A DNA stretch of 64,000 bases, from the NCBI GenBank assembly GCA_030388725.1, contig CP128857.1, positions 4,854,024 to 4,918,023 of the forward strand, read 5' to 3'. Shown here piece after piece: positions 16,604 to 25,581 of the stretch (its first letter is position 1; each line of letters begins with the position of its first letter). The translations under genes were made by a program, and so were the position numbers. This DNA comes from Prodigiosinella aquatilis (GTDB lineage: Bacteria; Pseudomonadota; Gammaproteobacteria; Enterobacterales; Enterobacteriaceae). A model generated the notes under the pieces. That model saw nothing but the letters and a program-made list of their open reading frames with translations, made no database searches and was not told where the DNA came from.

Positions 16604-18628
16604 ATGAACAGGTTTGTTATCGCAAATGCGAAGGATTGTATTGGCTGTAGAGCCTGTGAAATTGCCTGTGTTATTTCACATAACAACAACCGCTACCCAA
16701 ATAACGCCGACACATTTAAGCCACGCATCAAGGTATTTAACACGCCAGAACTCCGTTCTGCCGTAACCTGCCGTCATTGTGAGGATGCCCCTTGTGCCGC
16801 AGTCTGCCCTACCCAGGCGCTGGTGAAAAAAAATGATAGCATCCAGCTCATTCAGGACAAATGCATTGGCTGTAAAACCTGTGTATTGGCCTGTCCGTTT
16901 GGCGCCATGTCCATGGTGACAGACTCGCCCCAGGGAATCGAGCATGCCTATAAGTGCGATCTTTGCATTGACCGTCCAGAGGGACAGGCCTGTGTGGAAG
17001 CCTGCCCGACGAATGCCCTGCATCTGGTTAGTGAGAGCTCACTTGAGGCGCGACGTCGCGAGAAACAACGGGACATGGCACTACGTGCTGCGCCAGACGG
17101 GCAAAGGGCTACGTCAATACTGAACCAGACGACCTGTCATCCACTGGAGAAAAGAAAAGACTGGCCACGCCTTGACGCCCCAAAAAAACCGCTGAACGAA
17201 AGGGTATCCACGTTCAAAGAAATCTATTACGGCTTTACGCCCGACCAGACCAAAGATCAGGCCGGACGCTGCCTTGTCTGCGGCAAACACTCCATCTGCG
17301 AATGGACTTGCCCATTGCATAACCAGATTCCCACCCTGCTCCGGTTAGCAAAAGAGGGGCGAATTTTCGAAGCGGCAGAGCTTTCCCATAGCACCAGTAG
17401 TTTGCCGGAAATATGCGGCCGTGTTTGTCCACAGGATAGGCTATGTGAAGGTGCCTGTACGCTAGGCAAAGAGTATGGCGCCGTCACCGTAGGAAATATT
17501 GAGCGATACATCACCGACACAGCACTGAAAATGGGATGGAGACCTGATTTAACCCATGTCATCCCCACCGGAAAACGTGCGGCGATCGTTGGTGCCGGCC
17601 CGGCGGGGCTAGCCTGTGCCGACGTCCTGACGCGTAACGGAGTGCAGGCCGTGGTGTTCGATCGCCACCCGGAAATCGGTGGTCTGCTAACATTCGGTAT
17701 TCCTCCTTTCAAGCTGGATAAAGACGTTCTGGTACAGCGCCGTGCCATTTTCAGTGAAATGGGCATCGAATTCCGTCTTAACACTGAAGTGGGAAAAGAT
17801 ATCTCTCTGGCGCTGTTACTGGAGGAGTTCGACACAGTATTTTTGGGCGTCGGCACCTATCGCTCAATGAAGGCCGGTCTGGAAAATGAAGATGCCCCTG
17901 GCGTGTATGACGCGCTACCCTTCCTGATTGCCAACACTAAACGGGTCATGGGATTGCCGGAACTGGAGCATGAACCCTACATTTCCATGGCGGGAAAACA
18001 CGTGCTGGTACTAGGGGGGGGTGATACGGCTATGGATTGCCTGCGCACCGCTATCCGACAAGGCGCTGAATCTGTTACCTGTGCCTATCGCCGCGATGAA
18101 GCCAATATGCCTGGATCGAAGAAGGAAGTGAAAAATTCCCGCGAGGAAGGGGTGGAATTTATGTTCAATGTCCAGCCACAGGAAATCTGCCTGAATCAGC
18201 AAGGTGAGGTCTGCGGCATCAGTTTGATCCGCACTGAACTTGGCGAACCTGACGCCAGCGGACGGCGGCGGCCATGCCCAATAGCAGGTTCGGAGTTTAT
18301 TCAGCCTACGGATGCTATCATCACAGCGTTTGGTTTTCAGGCTCACAGCATGCCCTGGCTGGAAGCCGCACAGATACAATTGAACAAGCGGGGATATATC
18401 ACCGCTCCCGCACAGGGACAATTTCCTTGCCAGACCAATCATCCCCGGATTTTTGCGGGCGGTGATGTCGTACGCGGGGCCGATTTAGTGGTAACCGCCA
18501 TTGCTGATGGGCGCAAAGCCGCCTTGGGAATGATTAAAACCATGGGATTAGACGTTGCCGAGGCACAAGAGCCAGCGACATCACTGGCTTCCACGTTTAA
18601 CTCATCACGAGAAGAGCACCTGCCGTAA
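16604..18628 (+). CDS. aegA: AegA-type Fe-S binding oxidoreductase
   Basis: A 674-residue fusion. The N-terminal 170 residues are a HydN-like ferredoxin with four cysteine groups (CIGCRACEIAC, CRHCEDAPCAAVC, CIGCKTCVLAC, CDLCIDRPEGQACVEAC). The rest is a GltD-like FAD/NAD(P) oxidoreductase with GAGPAGLACADVL (FAD) and LGGGDTAMDC (NAD(P)) and the ending AGGDVVRGADLVVTAIADGR. E. coli AegA takes part in anaerobic urate use. The start at 16604 has an AGGAG site 7-8 bases upstream; the frame is open five codons further up. A decayed second ferredoxin gene follows directly. Confidence 0.9.
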   Translation: MNRFVIANAKDCIGCRACEIACVISHNNNRYPNNADTFKPRIKVFNTPELRSAVTCRHCEDAPCAAVCPTQALVKKNDSIQLIQDKCIGCKTCVLACPFGAMSMVTDSPQGIEHAYKCDLCIDRPEGQACVEACPTNALHLVSESSLEARRREKQRDMALRAAPDGQRATSILNQTTCHPLEKRKDWPRLDAPKKPLNERVSTFKEIYYGFTPDQTKDQAGRCLVCGKHSICEWTCPLHNQIPTLLRLAKEGRIFEAAELSHSTSSLPEICGRVCPQDRLCEGACTLGKEYGAVTVGNIERYITDTALKMGWRPDLTHVIPTGKRAAIVGAGPAGLACADVLTRNGVQAVVFDRHPEIGGLLTFGIPPFKLDKDVLVQRRAIFSEMGIEFRLNTEVGKDISLALLLEEFDTVFLGVGTYRSMKAGLENEDAPGVYDALPFLIANTKRVMGLPELEHEPYISMAGKHVLVLGGGDTAMDCLRTAIRQGAESVTCAYRRDEANMPGSKKEVKNSREEGVEFMFNVQPQEICLNQQGEVCGISLIRTELGEPDASGRRRPCPIAGSEFIQPTDAIITAFGFQAHSMPWLEAAQIQLNKRGYITAPAQGQFPCQTNHPRIFAGGDVVRGADLVVTAIADGRKAALGMIKTMGLDVAEAQEPATSLASTFNSSREEHLP

Positions 18629-19278
18629 ATCATTTTATCATTGCAGGTGCGGGGAAATGCATCGGTTGCCGAACGTGTGAAATCGCGTGTGTATTAGCTC
18701 ATGTCAGTGGAACGCGAACAACACTGGGCAAAACGCATTTTTTCCCGCGCCTGAAGGTAATTAAAAATGCTAAGGTGAGTACACTGTGCTGTGCCATCAA
18801 TGTGACAATGCGCCTTGTGCCAGAGTGTGTCCTCATGACGCGCTGGTACGCCATCATGACAGTATCCAGGTCATCCAGTCACACTGCATTGGCGGTGAAA
18901 GCTGCGTTATTATCTGCCCATTTAGGGCTATAAATGCAGTAGTGAATACTAACTTATATGTTGAAGAAGCCTTATCTTCGTCAAGTAGCGCTGGCGTAGC
19001 AGGATGGACCATCCTGCGTAAGTGTGTGCCCGACTTCAGTCTTCAAGTTGGTTACTTCGCAGAACCTGCATCAGCAGATCGACAAAAAGCGGCAACAATC
19101 AGCTCAGGATAACGCGGGAATACATTTGTTCTGAACAACCAGTCCGCGGAACCAGGAAGGCTTCTGCGGATACAAAGCCTGTCCCTTTGTCGAGTGCACG
19201 CATTTATTTATAAGTGCTACTGTTAATGAATGCCGCTGGCAAAAAGCCAGACGATTATTTCGTGTCGATAAAAAATAA
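18628..19278 (+). pseudogene. hydN: Decayed HydN-like electron-transport ferredoxin
   Basis: Starting at the aegA stop, one frame reads NHFIIAGAGKCIGCRTCEIA, clearly the N-terminus of HydN, but the initiator is GTA. After VIKNAKVST the match moves to another frame (LCHQCDNAPCARVCPHDALV), a two-base insertion or one-base loss near 18780. In the third cluster CIGCKTC has become CIGGESC, losing a cluster ligand. The match fades after CPFRAINAV at about 18945, then a weak tail (KACP, THLFISATVN) in the first frame ends at 19278. No functional ferredoxin can be made. Confidence 0.72.
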
Positions 19279-19458
19279 AATTAGTTTCAATTAAAAATCT
19301 GTTTTGATGTATTCAAATCGGGAAAAGATAATTATCGCCGATTTATCCATCAATTTTTCTTTAGTTCATATTTTAGTCTGATAATATGAGTCTGTAGTGA
19401 TTTATATATCACCGATTCAACCTAAAACGATTATGTTTCTTGTCATCATGGAGTGAAT

Positions 19459-20184
19459 ATGGCCTGTCATTTCGTCAGGTGGACCAGCACGGAAGCTTTG
19501 CCCGATCTACAGCGATTATCGGATGATCTCATCTCATCAACACAAGGATTTTCCGTGAAACGCCGAGAACGATATCTGAAAAGCAGGGCGCTTCTAGCAG
19601 AGATGATGTTCTATTTCTTTGGCTATCCCGTTCTCCCACCTATGATGGTCTCTCCCAACGGAAGACCCTGTTTTATTGATCCTCATCTTCCCGATTTCAG
19701 CTTCGGGTATGCTGGTAATACCATCGCTATCCTTCTGAGTGAAGAAGGTAAAGTCGGCATGGATGTAGAAATCGTCCATATATGGTCAAATCAGAAAATA
19801 CAGACCCACGCAGAAAAAGCCTGGATTGAGGCGCAGCTTGACCCACTGGAAGCGGCCACTCAACTGTGCACCATCCGTCAATCGATCTTGAAAATTCCCG
19901 GCTTCAACAAGGGAGAACCGGAGTCGCTAAAACTTCATCCGGCTTCAGGCCGACTGCGATCCAAACATGTTCCAGAGGTCGAAGTCATTAGTGATATTGA
20001 TGATTATCTGGCGTGGGCCTGTGCACATACACCTACACTGAACCAGCTAGTTCTCTGGAACTACACTTCAGCTTGTGGCATGAGAAAATCCGGTGAAATC
20101 ATACAGCAACAACGTCAGTCCCGGCGCTATATGAAGCTGACCAGCCACTCGGCGGAAAAAGTAACTTCCCTATTTGCATTGTAG
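19459..20184 (+). CDS. 4'-phosphopantetheinyl-transferase superfamily protein with altered active site
   Basis: A 241-residue protein. ATG 19459 has GGAG five bases upstream, so it is preferred over the GTG at 19453. PPTase features appear in order: RRERYLKSRALLAEMM, NGRPCFI, FSFGYAGNTIAILLS (the SHSxxxxxxA region), and GMDVE with Asp102 and Glu104. The W-x-x-K-E-x-x-x-K motif reads CTIRQSILK at 137-145, so the usual Lys-Glu pair is Arg140-Gln141. Activity is therefore doubtful. No NRPS, PKS or siderophore genes are nearby. A closely similar family may exist in relatives but cannot be checked here. Confidence 0.7.
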   Translation: MACHFVRWTSTEALPDLQRLSDDLISSTQGFSVKRRERYLKSRALLAEMMFYFFGYPVLPPMMVSPNGRPCFIDPHLPDFSFGYAGNTIAILLSEEGKVGMDVEIVHIWSNQKIQTHAEKAWIEAQLDPLEAATQLCTIRQSILKIPGFNKGEPESLKLHPASGRLRSKHVPEVEVISDIDDYLAWACAHTPTLNQLVLWNYTSACGMRKSGEIIQQQRQSRRYMKLTSHSAEKVTSLFAL

Positions 20185-20265
20185 TAAACGCGACTTTTCA
20201 CCAGCACGACAAAACGGAATTAATAAATTTGGACCGATTGGGTGAAATAATGAAGGGAGAAGAAA

Positions 20266-20288
20266 CGCTCCGGGATATCCCCGGAGCG
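20266..20288 (-). terminator. Hairpin after adeP
   Basis: CGCTCCGGG pairs with CCCGGAGCG across a short AT loop just past the adeP stop. On the minus strand it is followed by TTTCTTC, a modest T tract. It sits between the convergent PPTase-like gene and adeP and may stop both. Confidence 0.6.
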
Positions 20289-20298
20289 GGCCGCATGA

Positions 20299-21636
20299 TT
20301 AATGAGCGTCGATAAAAATAATTTTTAACAGGAACAGTATGGCAACCACGATCACGCATGGGCTGATATCGCGCCAGCGGCCCGTTGCCAACTTCATCAC
20401 GCAGTAAGAGATAAAACCTAATGCAATACCTTCGGTGATAGAAAAACTGAATGGCATCATTATCGCAGTAATAAACGCCGGTACCGCTTCAGTCAGATCG
20501 TCCCACTTCACTCGTGACAGGCTCGACGTCATTAACACACCGACATAAATCAACGCCCCCGCAGCCGCATAAGCAGGCACCATGCTGGCTAATGGTGAAA
20601 GGAACATGACCAGCAGGAACAACAAGCCGACAACAACGGCGGTCAGACCGGTACGCCCCCCCACAGATACACCGGAAGAGCTTTCAATATAGGCAGTGAC
20701 AGAAGATGTACCGATAAAGGAACCGACAACGGAACTGATGCTGTCTACAAACAGAGCTTGCTTCATACGCGGGAACTTGCCGCGCGCATCAACCAGCCCC
20801 GCTTTGTCTGTCACACCAATCAATGTGCCGGAGGAGTCGAACAGGTTAATCAACATAAATGTGAAGATAACGCCCGACAACCCCAAATTCAGCGATCCGG
20901 CCAAATCAACCTGGCCCACCACATTCCCCACGCTCGGCGGCATGGAAAATACGCCGGCCATCTTCACATCACCCAACAGCAGGCCAATAGTCGTGGTCAC
21001 AACGATGGATATCAGCACTGCCGCGTGAATATTCCGGGAAGCCAACACCACAATGATGAAAAAACCCAATGCCCCCAGCAACACACTGTGAGACGTCAGT
21101 TGACCGACACTCACCAGTGTTTCCGGGTTCGGTACAATAATCCCGGCATTCTTCAGCCCCATCATGGCAATAAATAAACCGATACCACTGGCGATACCCA
21201 GCCGCAGACTCTGGGGAATATTGGCTATCATCCAGTAACGGATCTGTAAAATCGTCAGGATAAGGAAACCGATGGCACCCCAGAAAACAGCCCCCATCGC
21301 TACCTGCCATGGCAACCCCATCGCCTTAACGACCACGAAGGCAAAAAAAGCATTCAACCCCATCGCGGGCGCCAATGCTACTGGCAGATTAGCCAGCAAT
21401 CCCATGAAAATACTACCAAATGCGGCAATCAGACAGGTGGTAACGAACACCGCTCTGGTATCCATTCCGGCAATTCCGAGGATCTGTGGGTTAACAAATA
21501 CGATGTAGACCATTGTCAGGAAGGTAGTGAATCCGGCAATAATTTCAGTACGTGCCGTTGTATCGTGCTGTTTTAATTTAAACACACGTTCCAACAGGCC
21601 TTGCCTCACAGCAAGGTCAGATTGAGGTTTATCCAT
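20299..21636 (-). CDS. adeP: Adenine permease AdeP (AzgA/NCS2-like family)
   Basis: A 445-residue inner-membrane purine permease, the same length as E. coli AdeP (YieG). It has the family segments TEIIAGFTTFLTMVYIVFVNP, ALAPAMGLNAFFAF, FTFMLINLFDSSGTLIGVTDKAG and the SSSGVSVGGRTGLTAV region, with 12-14 hydrophobic spans. It takes up adenine with protons. It diverges from yieH exactly as in E. coli, which supports orthology. Confidence 0.88.
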   Translation of the reverse strand: MDKPQSDLAVRQGLLERVFKLKQHDTTARTEIIAGFTTFLTMVYIVFVNPQILGIAGMDTRAVFVTTCLIAAFGSIFMGLLANLPVALAPAMGLNAFFAFVVVKAMGLPWQVAMGAVFWGAIGFLILTILQIRYWMIANIPQSLRLGIASGIGLFIAMMGLKNAGIIVPNPETLVSVGQLTSHSVLLGALGFFIIVVLASRNIHAAVLISIVVTTTIGLLLGDVKMAGVFSMPPSVGNVVGQVDLAGSLNLGLSGVIFTFMLINLFDSSGTLIGVTDKAGLVDARGKFPRMKQALFVDSISSVVGSFIGTSSVTAYIESSSGVSVGGRTGLTAVVVGLLFLLVMFLSPLASMVPAYAAAGALIYVGVLMTSSLSRVKWDDLTEAVPAFITAIMMPFSFSITEGIALGFISYCVMKLATGRWRDISPCVIVVAILFLLKIIFIDAH

Positions 21637-21689
21637 TATTAATGACCTAAAGAAAGAAAAGATAATTGTCAGGTATCCTATAACAAAAT

Positions 21690-21723
21690 GTGAACCAGTT
21701 AACGCCGTTCACTGGTTTTTTTT
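21690..21723 (+). terminator. Terminator-like hairpin within the adeP-yieH divergent region
   Basis: AACCAGT (21693-21699) pairs with ACTGGTT (21711-21717) and is followed by eight T on the plus strand. An alternative stem GTGAAC/GTTCAC uses the same bases. There is no plus-strand gene to its left that should end here, so it may end a short antisense or leader RNA. Confidence 0.45.
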
Positions 21724-21858
21724 GATTCATAAGAAATTCATATGAATTATTTACGCCATTCAACGCAACCGCGACTTAAAGTATGATGGATATATCGCGA
21801 TATTCTACTGCTGGGTTAAAGTGTCAGACATAATTCATCTCACCAATAAGGATGTTTC

Positions 21859-22527
21859 ATGCTCTCGGTTGAATGTGTTTTGTTTGATTGTGATGGCACG
21901 CTGGTAGATAGCGAAGGGTTATGCTGTCAGGCCTATGTGAATATTTTTGTACCGTATGGTGTTCAGTTATCGCTGGATACCATGATTAAAACCTTTAAAG
22001 GTACAAACCTGAGCGACATTGTCTCCCGCGTCAGCCAGCAATATGATCTCCACGACGCTTCACCGAAAGATCTCGAACGTCACTATCGTCAGGAAGTGGC
22101 CCGGTTATTCGAAGAATCCCTGCAACCCATCCCCGGCGTACGCGAATTACTGCAAACACTGATAGTGCCAACTGCCGTGGTTTCCAATGGTCCGGTCAGT
22201 AAAATGCAACATTCACTGGGGTTAACCCAACTGCTGGATTTTTTCGGCACACAGCTCTACAGCGGCTACGACATTGGTAAATGGAAACCCGATCCGGCAC
22301 TGCTTTATCACGCTGCAGAACAAATGGACGTTGCAATAGAACGTTGCGTTCTGGTGGAAGATTCTGTCGCTGGCACCCAGGCCGGGATTGCAGCGGGTAT
22401 TCCCGTATTTTACTACTGTGCCGATCCGCACAATACCCCGATTCACCATCCACTGGTCACCATGTTTGATGACATGAATGAATTACCACAGCAGTGGCGT
22501 GAAAGAGGCTGGAATATTGTTGAGTGA
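21859..22527 (+). CDS. yieH: HAD-family phosphatase YieH (6-phosphogluconate phosphatase)
   Basis: A 222-residue haloacid-dehalogenase hydrolase. Motif I is FDCDGTLVDSE near residue 9, motif II VVSNGP, and motif III/IV KPDPALLYHAAE then VLVEDSVAGTQAG. The length and the position next to adeP match E. coli yieH, whose product dephosphorylates 6-phosphogluconate. It acts in the cytoplasm. Confidence 0.87.
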   Translation: MLSVECVLFDCDGTLVDSEGLCCQAYVNIFVPYGVQLSLDTMIKTFKGTNLSDIVSRVSQQYDLHDASPKDLERHYRQEVARLFEESLQPIPGVRELLQTLIVPTAVVSNGPVSKMQHSLGLTQLLDFFGTQLYSGYDIGKWKPDPALLYHAAEQMDVAIERCVLVEDSVAGTQAGIAAGIPVFYYCADPHNTPIHHPLVTMFDDMNELPQQWRERGWNIVE

Positions 22528-22587
22528 CCTGATGACGATACAACACTTGTGTCGACCCATCACCTGCGTTAGTGAGAAAACCATATA

Positions 22588-23097
22588 ATGAAAGCCAAAT
22601 CCCCGAACGTTACACCTCCGGCAGAAGAGCGGAAATCTTACGAACTGGATCGCTTTGATACCGCAATTCTCCGACTGTTGCAGGCAGACTCTTCCATATC
22701 AAATGTTGCGTTGGCAGAAAAGGTCAACCTTAGTCCGCCAGCCTGTCTAAGACGCGTTGAACGGCTTAAACAGATTGGCTTGATAAAGCATTTCGTCGCC
22801 TTGCTCAATCCACAAGCACTCAATGCTGGTCTGGTAGTATTGATCGGTGTCGTGCTGGATCGTTCAACACCCAATTCGTTTGAGGATTTTGAATCCTCCG
22901 TACAGAAGATCAGCGGTTGCATGGAGTGTCATGTGGTTACGGGTGAATTTGATTATATTTTGATGATCAGGACCAAAGACAATCAAAGCTTTAATCGCCT
23001 TCATGCTGAACAATTGCTTTTCCTGCCCGGTGTCCGCCAGATCCGCTCCTTTATCGGGCTCAGAGAGGTGCTTTCCACAACACAATTGACATTCTGA
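22588..23097 (+). CDS. acdR: Lrp/AsnC-family regulator, probable AcdR
   Basis: A 169-residue regulator. The N-terminal helix-turn-helix covers about residues 20-75 (LDRFDTAILRLLQADSSISN, VALAEKVNLSPPACLRRVERL); the C-terminal RAM domain includes GCMECHVVTGEFDYILMIRT. It lies 264 bp upstream of acdS in the same direction. In Pseudomonas an Lrp-type protein, AcdR, activates acdS in response to ACC, so this is the likely role. The name rests on context rather than on unique residues. Confidence 0.75.
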   Translation: MKAKSPNVTPPAEERKSYELDRFDTAILRLLQADSSISNVALAEKVNLSPPACLRRVERLKQIGLIKHFVALLNPQALNAGLVVLIGVVLDRSTPNSFEDFESSVQKISGCMECHVVTGEFDYILMIRTKDNQSFNRLHAEQLLFLPGVRQIRSFIGLREVLSTTQLTF

Positions 23098-23270
23098 CGC
23101 GGAAAATACAGGGAGGGTTCTCGACCGGAGTTGCCGCCGCCATAGTTAATGACGCTGAGTGTAATTTTATTTCGTTTTTTTGTTTTTATTGAAATAACCT
23201 CAATTATTTTTTCTTTTTACCGCAATTTAAATAAAAAACACAAAGGTATTTAGCAATTTAAATTCAATTC

Positions 23271-23282
23271 ATTACCGGTAAT
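23271..23282. promoter_or_regulatory. Palindrome upstream of acdS
   Basis: ATTACCGGTAAT is a perfect 12-bp palindrome 86 bases before the acdS start, in an otherwise AT-rich intergenic stretch. Position and symmetry fit an operator for the adjacent Lrp-type regulator, but no consensus supports it. Confidence 0.35.
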
Positions 23283-23367
23283 ATTATCGGCATGGGATGA
23301 CGGTATTTCCCAGTGGAATATTGACAACCTGCAACCACTTTCATTCATTATTTACCGGAGCATGATT

Positions 23368-24384
23368 ATGAATCTGGAGAAATTTCCGCGTTATCCATTA
23401 ACTTTTGGACCGTCCCCTATCACACTAATGAAAAGGCTCAGCGAATATTTAGGTGGGGATGTAGAAATATATGCCAAACGTGAAGATTGTAATAGTGGCC
23501 TGGCATTTGGCGGGAATAAAACGCGCAAACTGGAATATCTTATTCCTGAAGCATTAGAACAAGGTTGTGATACGTTGGTTTCTATCGGTGGTATTCAATC
23601 GAATCAGACGCGACAAGTCGCGGCGGTTGCCGCTCATTTGGGAATGAAATGTATATTAGTGCAAGAAAACTGGGTTAATTATACCGACGCTGTTTATGAC
23701 CGCGTGGGTAATATTGAATTATCGCGCATTATGGGCGCCGATGTTCGTCTGGACGCCGCCGGTTTTGATATTGGCATCCGGGAAAGCTGGAAAAACGCCA
23801 TGGAAGAAGCGGCACAGAACGGGGGTAAACCGTTCCCCATTCCGGCTGGATGTTCTGAACATCCTTACGGTGGTCTGGGCTTCGTGGGTTTTGCGGAAGA
23901 AGTCCGCCAGCAGGAAAAAGCACTAGGCTTCAAATTTGACTACATTGTTGTGTGCTCAGTCACCGGCAGTACCCAGGCTGGGATGGTGGTTGGGTTTGCC
24001 GCTGATGGTCGTTCACGCAACGTTATTGGAATTGATGCGTCGGCAAAACCAGAAAAGACCAGAAAGCAAATCCTGAGAATTGCGCAGAATACGGCGAGTC
24101 TGGTTGAATTGGGCCGCGAAATAACCGAAGAGGATATTGTGCTTGATACCCGCTATGGTGGGCCTGAATATGGCTTGCCCAATGAGGGAACGCTGGAAGC
24201 CATACGTTTATGTGCTCGCATGGAAGGTGTAATGACCGACCCGGTGTATGAAGGCAAATCCATGCAGGGCATGATTGATATGATCCGTAATGGGGAGTTC
24301 CCGAAAGGATCGAAAGTGCTCTATGCACATCTGGGAGGAGCCCCCGCCCTGAGCGCTTATAGTTATATCTTCCGTAATGGCTGA
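23368..24384 (+). CDS. acdS: 1-aminocyclopropane-1-carboxylate deaminase
   Basis: A 338-residue PLP enzyme that splits ACC, the plant ethylene precursor, into ammonia and 2-oxobutanoate. The start at 23368 gives the exact family length and the canonical MNLEKFPRYPLTFGPSPI opening; GGAG lies 7 bases upstream. The PLP lysine Lys51 (FGGNKTRKLEYL), Ser78, Tyr268 and Tyr294 are present. Glu295 and Leu322, which separate true ACC deaminases from D-cysteine desulfhydrases, are both present. It is a plant-interaction gene that lowers host ethylene. A regulator of Lrp type lies upstream and a hairpin terminator downstream. Confidence 0.95.
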   Translation: MNLEKFPRYPLTFGPSPITLMKRLSEYLGGDVEIYAKREDCNSGLAFGGNKTRKLEYLIPEALEQGCDTLVSIGGIQSNQTRQVAAVAAHLGMKCILVQENWVNYTDAVYDRVGNIELSRIMGADVRLDAAGFDIGIRESWKNAMEEAAQNGGKPFPIPAGCSEHPYGGLGFVGFAEEVRQQEKALGFKFDYIVVCSVTGSTQAGMVVGFAADGRSRNVIGIDASAKPEKTRKQILRIAQNTASLVELGREITEEDIVLDTRYGGPEYGLPNEGTLEAIRLCARMEGVMTDPVYEGKSMQGMIDMIRNGEFPKGSKVLYAHLGGAPALSAYSYIFRNG

Positions 24385-24423
24385 TACCCAGCTATCTTTT
24401 TGAAATCTATCGAATACAAAACG

Positions 24424-24465
24424 TATCGGGCAGCGAATGAGTAGACACCCATTCGCTGCCCGATA
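24424..24465. terminator. Long hairpin between convergent acdS and lysR
   Basis: A perfect 16-bp stem (TATCGGGCAGCGAATG with its complement) closes a 10-base loop 40 bases past the acdS stop. There is no T tract. Its place between two convergent genes suggests a shared terminator. Confidence 0.6.
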
Positions 24466-24561
24466 GCGGAAAGTACAACATCAGATTTCGCGAACATTGC
24501 GCCATATTTCCTTCTAAACCTCACAACACCAGTAAACGATATTTATGTCAACGCTGCACCA

Positions 24562-25491
24562 TCAGTGTTGAAAGTGATAATCCTGTCGAAACAATGCATC
24601 CTGACTCACCAGCTCCTGGTGTAAAAAATCAAAAAAATAGTTGAGCACTACCGTTGCCGGCTTGCTGACCTCAGTCTGGATTTGCAAGGTTCGTTGACCC
24701 AGTGGTTCCATATTGACTGACTTCACCTGTAAACCATCACGCCGGGCACTATATAACACCGAGAAATGACTGCATATGGCGATAGCCTGTGGTGTATTGA
24801 GCAAAAAAGCATATAGGGTTGAAAAGTGATTGCAGGTAAACACGGGATCAATGAAAACACCACTCATGCGACAGGAAAGATCAAACAGTTGTCGGACCGT
24901 CGCCGTCTGGTCGGGTAGTACGACCGGGAAAGCATTCAGATCGGCCATTTGAAAATCTCGGGAGGCCAGCGGATGATCCGCCTTCATAACTGCCATAAAC
25001 GGAGCAGGAAATGAAGCGATGACCTTAACACCATGCTCTGGTGCCAGACTAAACTTCAACGCCACATCACACTCACCATTGCGAACCAGCTCAGGAATCT
25101 GTCTGGCGTTGCCTACCGTCAGCACAAAATTGACCTTGGTATGCTGTTGTCGGAATTTCGCCATCATTGTCGGCAAAAGGTTGAAGGCTATTCCGTCAGT
25201 ACAAACAACCCGAATGGTCGTCTGACGGGACGATTTCAGTCCCTCAATTTCAGCCATGGCCAACTGCATGTCCGCAACGCTGCGGCGAACATGATTCTCC
25301 AGGATATGTCCGGCATCGTTAAGTACCATGCCCCGGGCATGCCGCTCGAATAAGGGAGCCCCCATGCGAGCTTCCAAACGCTGGATTTGCCTGCTGATAG
25401 CTGAAATAGCGACAAACAACTGCTGACTGGCGGCACTCAACGAACCGGTACTCGCCACGGCCATAAAATAACGAATTTCATTGCTATGCAT
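24562..25491 (-). CDS. LysR-family transcriptional regulator
   Basis: A 309-residue regulator. The winged helix-turn-helix is at residues 1-60 (IRYFMAVASTGSLSAASQQL, RLEARMGAPLFERH) and a substrate-binding-like domain follows from about 90. It is the last gene of a minus-strand block after the M20 peptidase and the peptide importer, with 90 bp between. It probably controls that block, but the inducer is unknown. Confidence 0.85.
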   Translation of the reverse strand: MHSNEIRYFMAVASTGSLSAASQQLFVAISAISRQIQRLEARMGAPLFERHARGMVLNDAGHILENHVRRSVADMQLAMAEIEGLKSSRQTTIRVVCTDGIAFNLLPTMMAKFRQQHTKVNFVLTVGNARQIPELVRNGECDVALKFSLAPEHGVKVIASFPAPFMAVMKADHPLASRDFQMADLNAFPVVLPDQTATVRQLFDLSCRMSGVFIDPVFTCNHFSTLYAFLLNTPQAIAICSHFSVLYSARRDGLQVKSVNMEPLGQRTLQIQTEVSKPATVVLNYFFDFLHQELVSQDALFRQDYHFQH

Positions 25492-25581
25492 TAGCGCCTC
25501 CGCTGGTGTTTAACGATAGCGTCATCCGCTTTCTCTGGTTCTCCGTACCTGAAGACACAAAAAGTACGGAGGTGATCAGCA

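Noticed and set aside
16175..16650. Short plus-strand frames before aegA
   Set aside because: They run across the MITE-like repeat and the aegA start, with no ribosome site or recognisable product.
23321..23351. TTGACA as a -35 box for acdS
   Set aside because: The only -10-like hexamer is 19 bases away and would put the transcript start almost on the ribosome site.
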